A DNA stretch of 64,000 nt from Chamaecyparis obtusa (GCA_027943335.1 BSBK01001294.1:496001-560000), one strand, 5' to 3'; positions 48,066 to 59,710 are shown, counted from the stretch's first letter. The notes: generated from the sequence alone by a model not told the origin. Made by a program: numbers and translations.

Positions 48066-49053
48066 TGTTAGAAATAGGAAATACTGAGAGGGGGGGGTGA
48101 ATCAGTATTTCACAAACTTTTACTTTTGCCCACTTATGGATATAACAGATTACTTTAGTGCATACAAAGCATAAGAAACTAAATAGCATACATAACAGTA
48201 AATGTAAAGAACTCATAACACATGATATGTTCTTGAGGAAACCCTGGCCAAGGGAAAACCTTGGTGGGGATGGTATCCACAAAGATCCACTAATCAAAAG
48301 ATATCTGGTTAAGGATGTTGACCTTGTTAGGATCCTGTTACAATCATATAGTGTATCAGTCCTAGTTAAGGGACTATAGGCCTTGTTAGAAGCCTCAACC
48401 CTGTTAGGAGTTTTAGATACAAAACCTAATTACTAGATGAGCTCACTACCCAAACAAGTAATACAAATGTTTATTGATAACAATATGGTACTGCTTACAA
48501 CTTCACATCAACAACTTTCGCTACTATCACAAGTTACATATATTACATGTTACATTTCAAGTATGTTCGATACATCTTTATTTATACAAGATACAAAAAT
48601 AATATCTTTCTCTTGTCAGCTTTCATATCTTTATCCAAGAGTAAACATCTATGATTTTGTCTCTTTATAATATTAATTCATTATTTTGTCAAGCAAAATA
48701 ATCCCTTAATTCATTTACTAGTTCTGTCTTCAAAACTACACTGTCGGTTGTACTCTGTCATCGGTAAAATAGTCATAACTTTGTTTGTTCTGTCCATACT
48801 CTTTTGCACATTGAGATGGGGTATCCTTAGACACCATAGAGTCTATGTTCAACTGCACAAACTCTGATCATGCTCCAGTGAACATCGCCAAAACAAACTA
48901 TATCGGGTGCTCTATTAAAATCATTGTTTCATACTTAGACAATTTTAGTCTGTGATCTTCCATACTTACTTTCCAGCTTATGCGCTCTTCATAGGGAACA
49001 TATGTTGCCATAATGACAACATCTATGTACATACCTCAGCCAAATTGCCAACA
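48066..49053 (-). repeat. 5' LTR of B
   Basis: 988 bp with an 8-base G-run at about 48090-48097 and a minus-strand TATA-like site at 48581-48590. It is closely similar to 41839-42823, with visibly more differences than the N pair. Confidence 0.93.
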
Positions 49054-49523
49054 GACAAGTCCAAATCTGAAGTTCACGATGATGAGGAAAGTGGAGAGGA
49101 CAGAGATAAATAACTAAGGTTAATACAGAGAGTGAGCTACTACATAAAAATGATAGAGGAAGAAAATGAAAGAAGGAACACATTTTTGAAGAGGATTGCA
49201 TGTGGAAAAAATTGTACCACTCTAGCTACAATACCAACAGTCAAATATCAATAAAAGAGGAAGCATGTTGGGCTACTCACGCAACAACAAAGGAAGTTGC
49301 GCAAGCCAAAGGTGGCCCTCACAAAGACAAGGGAATGGAGGTGAAGTTTGTTGCAAATTCAAAGCTATCTAGAAAATCAGTCAAATATAGGGTTAGAGCA
49401 GATGCAAAGAGTCTCCCAAAAGAAAGCTACAAGCTAAAAAGCCAAACCAAGGGAAACATAAAAAGAAGTGAAGAGCTGCGTAGACTTGAATTTATAACCA
49501 GTGTTGCACACAACAAAATGTAA
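49054..49523 (+). pseudogene. Unidentified ORF remnant, piece 3 of 3
   Basis: Continues piece 2 across B: DKSKSEVHDDEESGEDRDK, a stop, then VSYYIKMIEEENERRNTFLK. A second frame is open at 49200-49523 (EACWATHATTKEVAQAKGG, KSLPKESYKLKSQTKGNIKR), Lys-rich. The acidic and basic runs are protein-like, but no domain is recognisable. It ends near 49523. Confidence 0.4.
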
Positions 49524-50139
49524 ACAATATAGTATATAATAAAACTAATGATTTAATAGAAGGTAATACAAAGTAAATAGTAGAGTTACAGAGTTAGATT
49601 TGTCAAATAGACTGATTTACACCAGCAAATCAAGAAAATGAAATGAAAAATGGATTAGCATAAACAACAATATAAGGTTAAATGTTTAAACAGTAGACAA
49701 TCAAAGATATATAAGTTAGATTTAAATAACAAATAGAACTATAGTTGAAAGAGAGAGATAAAAATAGAGATAGGAACAAAGTTAAATTCAGATAATGATA
49801 GAAATAACCTACAAGATAAGATAATTAGATTGAATCTTTGCATAAATGATTAAAAAAAAAACTTGCATGAAATAGATAAGAGAGATGAGTAAAGATTGAA
49901 TCCTGCAAGAGATAGGATTTAAAAAAACTTGAAAAGAAAATAAATGGACTTAGATCTGGCGGCAAGCCATCCAAATCTAAGATCTAAGATGTTAGATTTC
50001 CAGAAAAGAAAAATGAAGTAAAACCTGCAAAAAAATAGTTAGATAACAAAAAATACTTTCTCCTTCACAACTAAAATATCCTTCGAATTTCCCTACATGA
50101 AACACTCAACAAACAAGGGTTAAACCTGCTTTGATACCA
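49524..50139 (-). other. Copia leader and PBS
   Basis: On the minus strand TGGTATCAAAGC (50128-50139) directly follows the LTR: an initiator tRNA-Met type PBS. The rest is T-rich on that strand without an ORF, as expected for a leader. Confidence 0.65.
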
Positions 50140-50727
50140 TGTTAGAAATAATAAAAAAGTGGAGTAGAGAAAAGGAAAGAACCCAAGTGCGAGTGCATGA
50201 AAGGAATTTACCAAGTTCACCAAGAGAGAGAGAGAGGAATTGCTTCAAAGTATCAAGCCAAAAGATCACCAAAGTGCTCCTAGAACAACAAGAACTCAAA
50301 GATTTTGAAAAGGGAAAAGAAAAGAAAAACCCTTGTGAATTATATGAATGATGCTCAAAGCTTAAGTAAGAAGAAATAAATGGAGTACACAGCTCATTAC
50401 AATATGGAGAGTAAGAATGAAAAAATGAATGAGAAGTGAGAGAATAGAGAAGATTATCGAGCAAGTGTGTGAGAGACATCTCTTAAGTTGAGATGAGTGG
50501 AGGAGTTCGCATGTAACTCCCATCTCCTATGAATGCCACATTCATATTGTGTGTGTGACAAATGTGAGATTCCTCTTAAGGAGGAATATCAAATTTCCTT
50601 ATTAAAGGAATTATAAAAAAGTGACATGTCCTCCTACTTGGACTAGAGGACAAATACAATATCTAGGATACCTTGGTTTATCCTTTAATTACATATTTTC
50701 ACCAAGAAAAGATTACTAATTCTAACA
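50140..50727 (-). repeat. Copia-type 5' LTR (probably Copia2)
   Basis: 588 bp with terminal inverted ends TGTTAGAA...TTCTAACA and a PBS beside its left end, so the element reads leftwards on the minus strand. The partner LTR is not in the window. It lies inside the 5' LTR of G3: the bases from 50728 resume the G3 LTR. Confidence 0.8.
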
Positions 50728-50808
50728 CTTCTATGTCTATGATCTCTACAAGGGGGTAGTGATTAAGGTGTGTTTTTGGCCCTTCATCCTATCCTGCCTT
50801 GCATCAGG

Positions 50809-50820
50809 TGGTATTAGAGC
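50809..50820 (+). other. PBS of G3
   Basis: TGGTATTAGAGC, two bases after the LTR end, one base from the initiator tRNA-Met complement. Confidence 0.85.
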
Positions 50821-50945
50821 GAAGTTGAGATCTAGATCTAGATTTGTGAATCTAGATTGATGGTTCCTTCTTGTTAAACCCTAGTTGATATTTGTTGTGG
50901 GATATAAAATTGTGATCTGACCTACAATTGAAAAGGGTTTTCAAG

Positions 50946-53900
50946 ATGGTTTTTGGGAGGTGAATGCAGATCCAAGATTGGTAGACATGTTAAGACAAAT
51001 TACTACTAGGTTAGAAACTATTGAGATAACCCAACACCGAGGAAGACATCTTGAAGATGTTAGTGATGAATAAATTGAAGAGGAACAAGGTGAAGCAAAA
51101 CCTACACCTATGATGGATCAGGGTGAGGAAAGATTGTTGAAGGAATTGAACAATCTAAAATCTACACCATATTTCAATCCTCCTAAGTAGAATGGAAAGT
51201 TAGATTCAAATGAATTGATGGATTGGATAAATGAGATGGAGAAGTATTTTGAGTATGAAAATATTCTTGATGAAAAGAAGGTGAAGATTGCAAGCACAAA
51301 GTTGAAGATTCATGTATCCTTGTGGTGGGAGTATCTACAATTGGACGGAAAAAGGAAAGGCAAAGACAAAATCAAGGTATGGAATAAGATGGTAAATAAG
51401 TTGAAAGGCAAGTTATTACCATGTGATTATCAGATTAACCTAGTTAGGTGAATGCAAAGTTTGAGATAGAAAGATAGCTTGGTAAAAGATTGTATTAAGG
51501 AATTCTATAGATTAGATATTAGATCTAGACAAGATGAAGTTGAAGTGGAAAGAATTGCTAGGTACCTAAATGGGTTAAGAGTTTCCATCCAAGAGGAAAT
51601 CATTTTGGTTAAGTTAGAAAACATTGAGGAAGCTTATCAGTTTGCCTTGAAATATGAGAAGTTGAACAAAAGACATGAGAAAAGATAGAGAGGAAGAGGT
51701 GGTAGATTCCCTAGAGGAAGAGGTAGATCTTATGTTGAAAACAATAGATCTGATCAAGATAAGACAAACAAGGATAAAGGCAAGACAAAGTGGAAAAGTG
51801 AAAGTTCTACTAGAGGAAGAGACAGTAACTATCAAGGTAGTTATAGAAGGGGTGGATTCCAAGGAACTTTTTACAATTGTGGAGAATAAGGACATAGGTT
51901 ATTTGAGTGTACACATGCAAGTAAGAAGGTCAGTAGCAGTAGAAATGCTTTGGTGCAAGAAGAATCACCAAATGAACCAGAGAAAGAAAAGAACTTGATG
52001 GTCAGGAGAGCACTATGCAGTGAAAGTAATAAGGAAGAATCGGTAAGGAAAAGTTTGTTCAAGAATGGATGTAGAGTTTTTGATGAAGTTTGGAAGGTAA
52101 TCATTGATAGTGGAAGCTTGAAGATTTTGGCATCTGAGGAAATGGTTACAAAGTTGTAGCTGGAAAGGTTGAAACACCCAAAACCCTATCAGATTTCATG
52201 GATCAAAGATGAGCATACACTCTTGGTAAGTGAACAATGTTATGTGAATTTGAAAATTTGAAAGTACTATGATAAGGTGTTATGTGACATCATGCCTATG
52301 GATTTTTATCATATTTTGTTGGGTAAACCTTGGCAATATGATAGAAATGCTATGTATGATGGAAGATTGCATAAATATACTATTTGGGCTGATGGGAGAA
52401 GAAAATCTTGTTTCCTTTGATTGAAGAACCTATTAGTAGTGTTTGTACATCTGTGAAAATTTATTTGATGGAAGGAAGAAAGTTTGTTAAGGATTTGAAG
52501 AAGAATGATGTGTGTTTTGTTGTGATTCCTATCAAACCGAGTGAGAAAATAGTGGATAACATCTCTGAAGAGATTGATAAGATACTCACTGAGTATAGAG
52601 AGATCATTTTTGATAATGTACCTAATGGTTTTCCACCAAAGAAAAGTATTTATCATTGCATGGATCTGATCCCTAGAGCTAGTTTACCGAATAAGGAACC
52701 ACATCGGTTAACACCTACCAAGAATCAAGAATTGAACTGACAAATCCAAGAATTGTTGTAGAAGAGTTTAATCCAAGAAAGTTTGAGTCCTCATGTAGTA
52801 CCCATTGTATTGGCACCTAAGAAGCATGGAGAATGGTTAATGTGTATTGATTCCAAAGAAATCAACAAGATAACAATGGAGTATAGGTTTCCACTACCGA
52901 GAATGGATGACATAATGGATATTTTGACTAGAGCAAAGTATTTTACCAAAATTGATTTGAAAAGTGGATATCATCATATCAGAATCAGAGAAGGTGATGA
53001 GTGGAAGACTACTTTTAAAACAAAAGAAGGTTTGTATGAGTGATTGGTTATGCCTTTTGGTTTAACTAAGGCACCAATTACATTTATGAGATTGATGAAT
53101 GAGGTTTTGAAGAAATTTTTGGTAAATTTGTGATTTTATATCTAGATGACATTTTGATATTCAGTAATACCAGAGAATAGAATTTGTTGCACATTAAACA
53201 CGTATTGTAGAAGTTGAAAGAAGAAAAGTTGTTGATTAATCTAAAAGAGTGTTCCTTCATGAAAGAGGAGATTGTGTATTTGGGATTTGTGATTTCAGCT
53301 GATGTTTTGAGAATGGATCCTAAAAAGGTTGAAGCTATTTTGAACTAGCCTACACCTGAAAATGTTAGTGAGGTAAGATCATTTCATGGTTTAGCAAGTT
53401 TTTACCAAAAGTTCATTAGAAATTTCAGTTCAATTTGTAATGCTATGACTAAGACAATGCGAGGAGATAAGAGAGAATTCAAGTGGACACATGGAGCTGA
53501 TAAAAGTTTTGAGACTTTGAAGTAGAATGTTATTGAATAACCTATGTTAGCTTTAATAGATCTTAATAAGGTATTTCAAGTTGAATGCGATGCAAGTGGT
53601 AATGCAATAGGAGTTGTGTTGAGTCAAGAAGGTAAAACTATTGCTTTCTTTTGTGAGAAATTGAATGATGCAAAAAGGAAATATTTTGTGTATGATCAAG
53701 CATTCTATGCTATTGTTCAAGCCCTAAAGAAATGGAGACATTATTTGATACCAAGTGAATTTGTGTTGTATACTAATCATAAGGCTTTACAATATTTGGG
53801 TAGTCAGAATAAGTTGAATCAGAAACATATGAAATGGGTTGAATATCTGTAGAGTTATACATTTGTGATAAAACATAAAAGTGGAGTCACTAACTAAGTT

Positions 53901-55390
53901 ACTGATGCATTGAGTAGAAGAATATATTTGATGGCTAAGATGAAAATTGAAGTTCTTGGTTTTGATGACATGAAAGGATTGTATGAAATTGATCTTGATT
54001 TTTCTAAGCTATGGAAGAAGTGGAGAGCACCTATTCAAGATCAATCAAGTACTAAATGGGAAGACTATTTCATTCAAGAAGGTATGTTGTTTAAAGGTAT
54101 TCAATTGTGTATACCGAGAGGATCAATGAGAACTAATTTGATAAAGAAGAAACATAGTAGTGGTTTGGCTGGACATTTTGGCATTGACAAGACAATGAAT
54201 TTTCTTAAGGAGAAATATTTTTGGCCACAATTGTATAAGGATGTTTAGAAATTTGTGAAAATTTGTGGAATTTGTCAAGTTGCAAAGGGAGTAAGTTAGA
54301 ATATTGGATTGTACATATCGATTTCTATTCCTGAGAAACCATGGATTGATATCAATATGGATTTTTTTCTTGGCTTACCGAAGACAGTAAGAGGTAATGA
54401 TTCTATATTTTTTTTGAAGATAGATTTTCTAAGATGGCACATTTTATACCTTGTTGAAAGACATTAGATGTAGTACATATAGAAGATCTTTTCTTTAAGG
54501 AAATTGTCAGATTACATGGATTACTGAGGAGTATCATCTCTAACTAAGACAATAAATTTGTTGGATACTTTTGGAAGACTCTTTGGAAAAATTTCGGTAT
54601 AGAGTTGAGGTATAGTTCTACATTTCACCCATAGACTGATGCATAGATAGAGGTTGTGCATACAAGTTTTGGTAATCTTTTGAGATGTTTAGTTGGAGAT
54701 CAACTAAGTAATTGGGATTCTATGTTGGCACAAGCAAAGTTTGCATACAATAATTTAGTGAATAGGAGTACTGGAGAAAAACCTTTTCAAATTGTTAATG
54801 GCATACAACTGAGAGGTATATCAAATTTGAAGGATATTACTGGTGAAGAAAAGATAAGTTTTAAAGGAGTAAAGTTTCTTGAGTTCATGAAGACATTGCA
54901 TGAGGAAGTGAAACATAAATTGGAGAGTAGTAATCAAAAATAAAAAGATAGAGCAGATAGACCAAGCTGACATATGACTTTTACAGTTGGGGATGAAGTT
55001 ATGGTTCATTTGAAGAAAGGTATATTTCCTATTGGAACATATGGGAAGTTTAAAATGAAGAAATTTGGTCCTCACAAGATATTGAGGAAATTAGACAGTG
55101 GAAATGCTTATGAGATTGAGTTACCTGATGACATGGATATATCACCTATATTCAACATTGTAGATTTGTTTGAGTATTATGAACCTGATGAAGACATGAC
55201 AATAACAAATGATTATCCTAAGAAGTAGATAGAATAATTTGAGAAGATTTTGGAGAAAAGAATTGGTAGATGCACAAGAGAAAAGGAATACATGGAGTAT
55301 CTGGTAAAGTGGAAGAATAGACCGATTGAAGACAGTTCATGGATTTCACAATCTAAGTTGGATTCAGCTTGGGTTGTACCTATTGCATGA
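50946..55390 (+). pseudogene. G3 gag-pol
   Basis: Same plan as G1, from ATG 50946 to TGA 55388-55390. Gag (WINEMEKYFEYENILDEKK), knuckle YNCGE*GHRLFEC, protease (VIIDSGSLKIL), RT (the catalytic YLDD is seen after a frameshift near 53130), RNase H (VECDASGNAIG), integrase with zinc domain and decayed core, and a readable chromodomain (YMEYLVKWKNRPIEDSSW) near 55290-55345. It retains the roughly 270 nt between protease and RT that G1 lacks. It is more damaged than G1 overall, with many stops and several frameshifts. Six stops coincide with G1. Confidence 0.88.
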
Positions 55391-55424
55391 TTTAGAGAAT
55401 CATTTAAAAACAACCCCAGGTGTC

Positions 55425-56101
55425 TGATGCAAGAGCATCTTAGGTTCTTGGCAATCCTGTGTCACCAAAAACAAGTTTGACTTGTTCAGTTTGCTTAGTA
55501 GTTGCTTGGTTCCTTTATTGACCGAGTTGGCTCGGTAGTTGCTCGGTTGCTTCTTTGACCGAGTTGTTTGGTTACTTTGTCGAGTTATTTCCTGGCACTC
55601 GGTAACCTTGCTTACCAAGTGGTTTATTTTGATTTCCTATTGAGGCCAACTTATGCATTGAATTTTGGTTGCGGAGTTAATGTTGGTATCAATCTTTGGG
55701 AAGTGTGTGGACCTAGATCTAGTCATTTCTTTTTCCAATGATGGATCTAAAGGATGACTTGTTTCGGTAGCCTCTTATATAAATGTAGTTATTGTTCATA
55801 TATTTTGGGAGGAGGCATCAATAGAAGATCAGTAGTAGGAGGTCAAGTCTAGAAGACAAAAGATAATTTCTGAAGGATGAATCCTCGCATGTTGGAGGAC
55901 TGTTGTAATTGAATCTGAATGTAATTGGCCATAACCGAGAAGGCCTTATAACCCGGCATGTATGAGGTTATTTGATGAATAATATATAATTTTCTTCATT
56001 CTCTCTCCCTGTTGTGTATTTTCTTCCACATGTGTGATCTCTGCAAGGGGGTTGTGATTAAGGTGTGCTTTTGGCCCTTCATCCTACCCTGCCTTACATC
56101 A
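55425..56101 (+). repeat. 3' LTR of G3
   Basis: 677 bp, TGATGCAAGAGCATC to CTTACATCA, TATA box (TATATAAA) at about 55777-55784. Homologous to the G1 LTRs but clearly diverged in the middle, so G1 and G3 are different subfamily members. Confidence 0.88.
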
Positions 56102-56341
56102 AAATCCTTCTTTTTAGGTCATGTCTTGTTTGTATATCTTATTATACTCCATGGTTAAACTACCATCTCCTACTATCTCAAACTTGCATTTTAAATATCC
56201 TTTTTTATCTTCTAAATGTAAAACTCCATCTGGAATGGTCGATAAAGTCAAACTAGGGTCTTCCTCTAGGGATTCTACTGATTCCTTCTTCATCTTAGGT
56301 CTAGTTGTGTCTCTGATGTTGTGAACTAGTGATGCATCCAT
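56102..56341 (-). pseudogene. Family-B ORF2 N-terminus (copy C)
   Basis: MDASLVHNIRDTTRPKMKKE from 56341, then SLTLSTIPDGVLHLEDKKGY, aligning with the start of ORF2 in B (MDVSLIHNIKD, FVPDGVLHLENVKSY). A TAA at 56114-56116 and then the G3 LTR end it. It confirms the ORF2 start codon in two copies. Confidence 0.8.
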
Positions 56342-56803
56342 GATTCTACCAAAAAGTAACTGCTTTGATAATGAATTCTTAGTTAAATACCTTGGAATCG
56401 CAATTTAGGGCTTTGCGTAGATCTGGCAAAGAATATGTCTCCAAATCTTGCAAACTACTTTCAAACTCCACTGGCTAGCTCTCTATATCTCTTGTAAACA
56501 CTTGAATGATCAACTGATGCCAATAATCTACTTTTATCCTTTAAATATTTCAAGACACTGTCATCACATTAATTTCTTAAGTGCATTCATGCCAAAAGTT
56601 GTTCCTGGTTACCTGCAAAACTTCTTTCTTTTAGTGTAATCACATACATGTTTGTAAATTCATGTGCTCTTAACCATAGCTTCCTTATATCATATACTAG
56701 CTCATATTAAATTCACAAGATTTAATTCAACTTACTCTAAATTCTATACTATTCTAACGCTTTATTCTAATACATAGTTCATGAAATTTGATGCTTAATT
56801 ACT
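56342..56803 (-). other. Gap between ORF1 and ORF2 in copy C
   Basis: AT-rich, no supported ORF. It corresponds to 46236-46671 in B in position and size. Confidence 0.5.
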
Positions 56804-58062
56804 TTAAGATGAATTAGGATATGATTCACACTTACTCTCAAATCCTTCACCTGTCTGATTTCTTGGTATACTGAGTGTGCTCACTTGATCTGTAGCTTTA
56901 AAAAACTCAATTTCCTCTAAGTTACTGCAACTTTCTTTGTGATTTTTTATGGTGTTCACATTTCTCCTAGTATAGTTTGCATTTCTTCTAGGATTAGGAT
57001 TTATCATGTTGTTCATTCTGAAATACCCCATCGTGTGACCAATGTTATTACATTTATGAAAAATTATTCCATTGTTTCCATATCTCGGTCCTAACTGACT
57101 AATTTGTGATCTACAATTTCAAGCAATGTGTCCAAATTTGTTGCATCTATAAAACATAACTCCATTTCTTTTGTTTATTTCTCCAATAGGTCTCTTATTT
57201 GCAGGGTTAGTATTTCTAAACATTCTACTATTTCCATTATAATTAGATCTAGGTTTCTTGCAATCAATAGCTCTATGTCCAAAACCATGACAATTATAAC
57301 AGTAACCAGAGATAGGTTTGAATTGCTTACCTGTACAATCTCTTTTCATGTGTCCAAAAGAATTGCGTGAAAAACATCTACCTTTGAAGTCTCTTCACAT
57401 CTCTTTAGGTGATTCATCTTGCTTAGGTGGGTTAGATATATCTTCAGATTTGTTAGATTCATCTAGTTTTTTTTCATTTTTATTCTCAGGCTGTTATGGA
57501 TCTGGTTCTTTGCATTCTTCAATATTCTTTTGAAATTTATCTTCAAAGTATCCAAGACCAATTTTATCATAAGAGGGTTTCTAATAAGAAAATTTTTCAT
57601 CAATCTTTTCACTTCTGGAATATAGTTTCTCAAGATGTTGTTTAGACTGAGTTAGTCTCCTTTCACAATTGTGTTGTATTTCTCAAGTTTAGCATACTGC
57701 AATTTTGTAGTCTCAAGTTCAGATGTCACTTTGGTAAGTTTGGATCTCAAATCTACATTTTCAGATTTCAGATTTGATTTATCTTTGCTATTATCATCTT
57801 TCAAGCTTAATTTCAAATCTACTATCTTTAGTTCATGTTTAAGGATCTCATTTTCTTTCTTCAGTTTTGAAACTTCATCATAGTCCTTGACTTGACTTGT
57901 AGGTTCTTTCTTTGATTTAAGATCTTCTAACTTTTCTTTTAGTTTCTCAATGTAATCTTTCACATTATCATATGTGTCCTTTAGTGTATCTCTTTCTTTA
58001 GTAAGAATATCAATCTGTTCAAGAGCTTCATCAAGATTTTTCTGCAATTGATCCATATCCAT
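56804..58062 (-). pseudogene. Family-B ORF1, Gag-like (copy C)
   Basis: ATG 58062 (MDMDQLQKNLDEALEQIDIL) opens the coiled-coil part to about 57652. After a frameshift come the zinc knuckles, including an intact CYNCHGFGHRAIDC near 57290 and a decayed CNKFGHIA. At MDMDQLQ this copy retains the Gln codon that is a stop in B, which supports the C-to-T reading of B's stops. Confidence 0.85.
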
Positions 58063-58133
58063 AGAGATCTTACTCAAGCTATTAGGATTTCTCCGAATAA
58101 ATTTGTTCTAAGTAACTAAGCTCTTATACCAAT

Positions 58134-59246
58134 TGTTAGAAATAGGAAATACTGACGGGGGGGGTGGGGGGGGTGAATCAGTATTTCACAAACTTTTACT
58201 TTTGCCCAAATATGGATATATGAAATTAACTTATAGCTTGCATAAGAAACTAAAATAAGTAAACTTAATAACAAGCATAACAATAAAATGAATGAACTCA
58301 TAACACCATGATTGTTCTCAAGGAAACCCTAGCCAAGGGAAAAACTTGGTGAGGATGATATCCACAATTGATCCACTAATCAAAAGTATCTGGTTAAGGA
58401 TATTGACCCTGTTAGGAGTCTATTACATACATATAGTGTCTTTGTCCTAGTTAAAGGACTTTAGGCCTTGTTAGAAGCCTCAACCCTATTAGGATTTTCT
58501 ATTATAAAACAAAGATGTATGCTAGATGAGCTCACAGCCCAAACATGAAATATACAATGATAACTTCAGATAGAAAAGGTAGAATACAAAAACCTTTTAC
58601 TGTTGTTGAATAACTTTATTATTATAATTTAGCTTTGTAGACTCTTCGCTCTGATATATAATACTTGCTTCTTTTATTTCGTAAAACTTATAATTTTGCA
58701 TCATATATCAACTTCTACTACTTCACATTATATTTTTCTTACTTATATACATGCTATTACAAAATAACCTTCCTTTCGGCTTACAATACATTATACTCTT
58801 CTCAAAACATAAAGTCATTATATGTTGCCTTAGGGTTAACATCTAGGATGTTGTTCCTAATTATTTAAGTCATTAGTTTGACAAAAAAAATAATCCCTTA
58901 ACTCAATATAAACATATTCTGATCGCTGCTATGTTTTGGTCGGCTCAACACTGTCTTTGTAAAACATCAATATATTTTTCCATATATTCCATACAGACTT
59001 GCACTCTTAGATGTAGCTTTATAATACATAGAATGATCTATGTTCAAGTGCACATGCACTAAACTTGGTTTAGTCAACATCGCTAATCAAAACGATGTCT
59101 GTGAAGACAGGTAAACACTGTTATACTTAGACAATTTTCATGTGCGCTCATACATAACTTCTTTCTCCAATCATGTTGTCTTAATGCTGAGTATATGTTG
59201 CCATAATGACAACATTATAATATCATACTTAGCCAAATTTCCAACA
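58134..59246 (-). repeat. 5' LTR and PBS of copy C
   Basis: About 1,113 bp from TGTTAGAAATAGG to ATTTCCAACA, with a split G-run (8 G, T, 8 G) at about 58157-58175. The PBS (minus strand TGGTATAAGAGC, 58120-58131) lies two bases beyond. The expected target duplication on the right would be ATCCT. Confidence 0.85.
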
Positions 59247-59710
59247 ATCCTAATAGACCCATCCTTGTAAAATTTCTCGATCCAATTAGGAGGGATAAAT
59301 GAGCAATTTTTCTTAGGGGTCTCTTTGAACTTCGGATATGATTGAGTAGGAGTAAATTTCATGAAAGGTTCATTACGGATTTTGAAAATAGACATCATAG
59401 TATCTCTAGAAATTGGGAGTAACACTTTACCATCATTATCTCTGATACATTGAGCTTTAATGTTATAATGATTCACACATTCTTGGATTAGCTCAGGAGT
59501 TATAATGGCTTGAGTAAAACCTACTACTTACAGTAACCCACTATCTAGAATTTTAGTTACATGCTCTTCTTCTACATTTTCTTGTAACCTAATACATATT
59601 GCCTCTACATCAACCACCTTTAAATCTGTATAAGTTAACAAAGGACTCTTGCAATTCATATTGAAGCTATTTCCAAAACAATGAAGAGATGACTTCATAT
59701 TCGTAACCAC
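59247..59710 (-). pseudogene. Unidentified ORF remnant next to copy C
   Basis: From 59710 (MVTNMKSSLHCFGNSFNMNC) the frame continues after a stop and a shift as QAIITPELIQECVNHYNIKA, CIRDNDGKVLLPISRDTMM and CSFIPPNWIEKFYKDGSIR, right up to the LTR of copy C, which seems to have landed in it. It reads like a real protein, but I do not recognise it. It could be an ORF of another retrotransposon (a T/D-type first ORF is one possibility). Confidence 0.45.

Larger units (their letters stand above)
41839..49053 (-). mobile_element. B, complete pol-less LTR retrotransposon
   Basis: LTRs at 41839-42823 (985 bp) and 48066-49053 (988 bp) run from TGTTAGAAATAGG to AATTGCCAACA and are flanked by GACAA (41834-41838 and 49054-49058). 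The PBS lies by the right LTR and the PPT by the left, so it reads on the minus strand. About 5.2 kb of interior holds ORF1 (Gag-like, 46672-47994) and ORF2 (unknown, 43125-46235), each in one frame with in-frame stops. No protease, RT, RNase H or integrase motif is present in any frame I read. It resembles the TR-GAG class of non-autonomous elements, with an extra large ORF. Confidence 0.93.
50728..56101 (+). mobile_element. G3, chromovirus-type gypsy element, 5' LTR truncated here
   Basis: Sibling of G1. Only the last 79 bases of its 5' LTR (50728-50806, ending CTTGCATCA) are to the right of the copia LTR; the rest would lie beyond the other end of that insertion. PBS, gag-pol and a full 3' LTR (55425-56101) follow. 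At its right edge the minus-strand ORF2 of family-B copy C begins at once, so G3 inserted into copy C. Confidence 0.88.
56102..59246 (-). mobile_element. Family-B copy C (5' part)
   Basis: Reads on the minus strand from a 5' LTR (58134-59246) through PBS and ORF1 to the first 80 or so codons of ORF2, where G3 cuts it. The rest would lie beyond the left end of G3, outside the window. It is as diverged from B as A is, with a frameshift in ORF1. Confidence 0.85.

Noticed and set aside
50120..50479. 119-codon minus-strand ORF in the copia LTR
   Set aside because: It overlaps the LTR and PBS and is low-complexity Ser/Phe-rich; best seen as chance.
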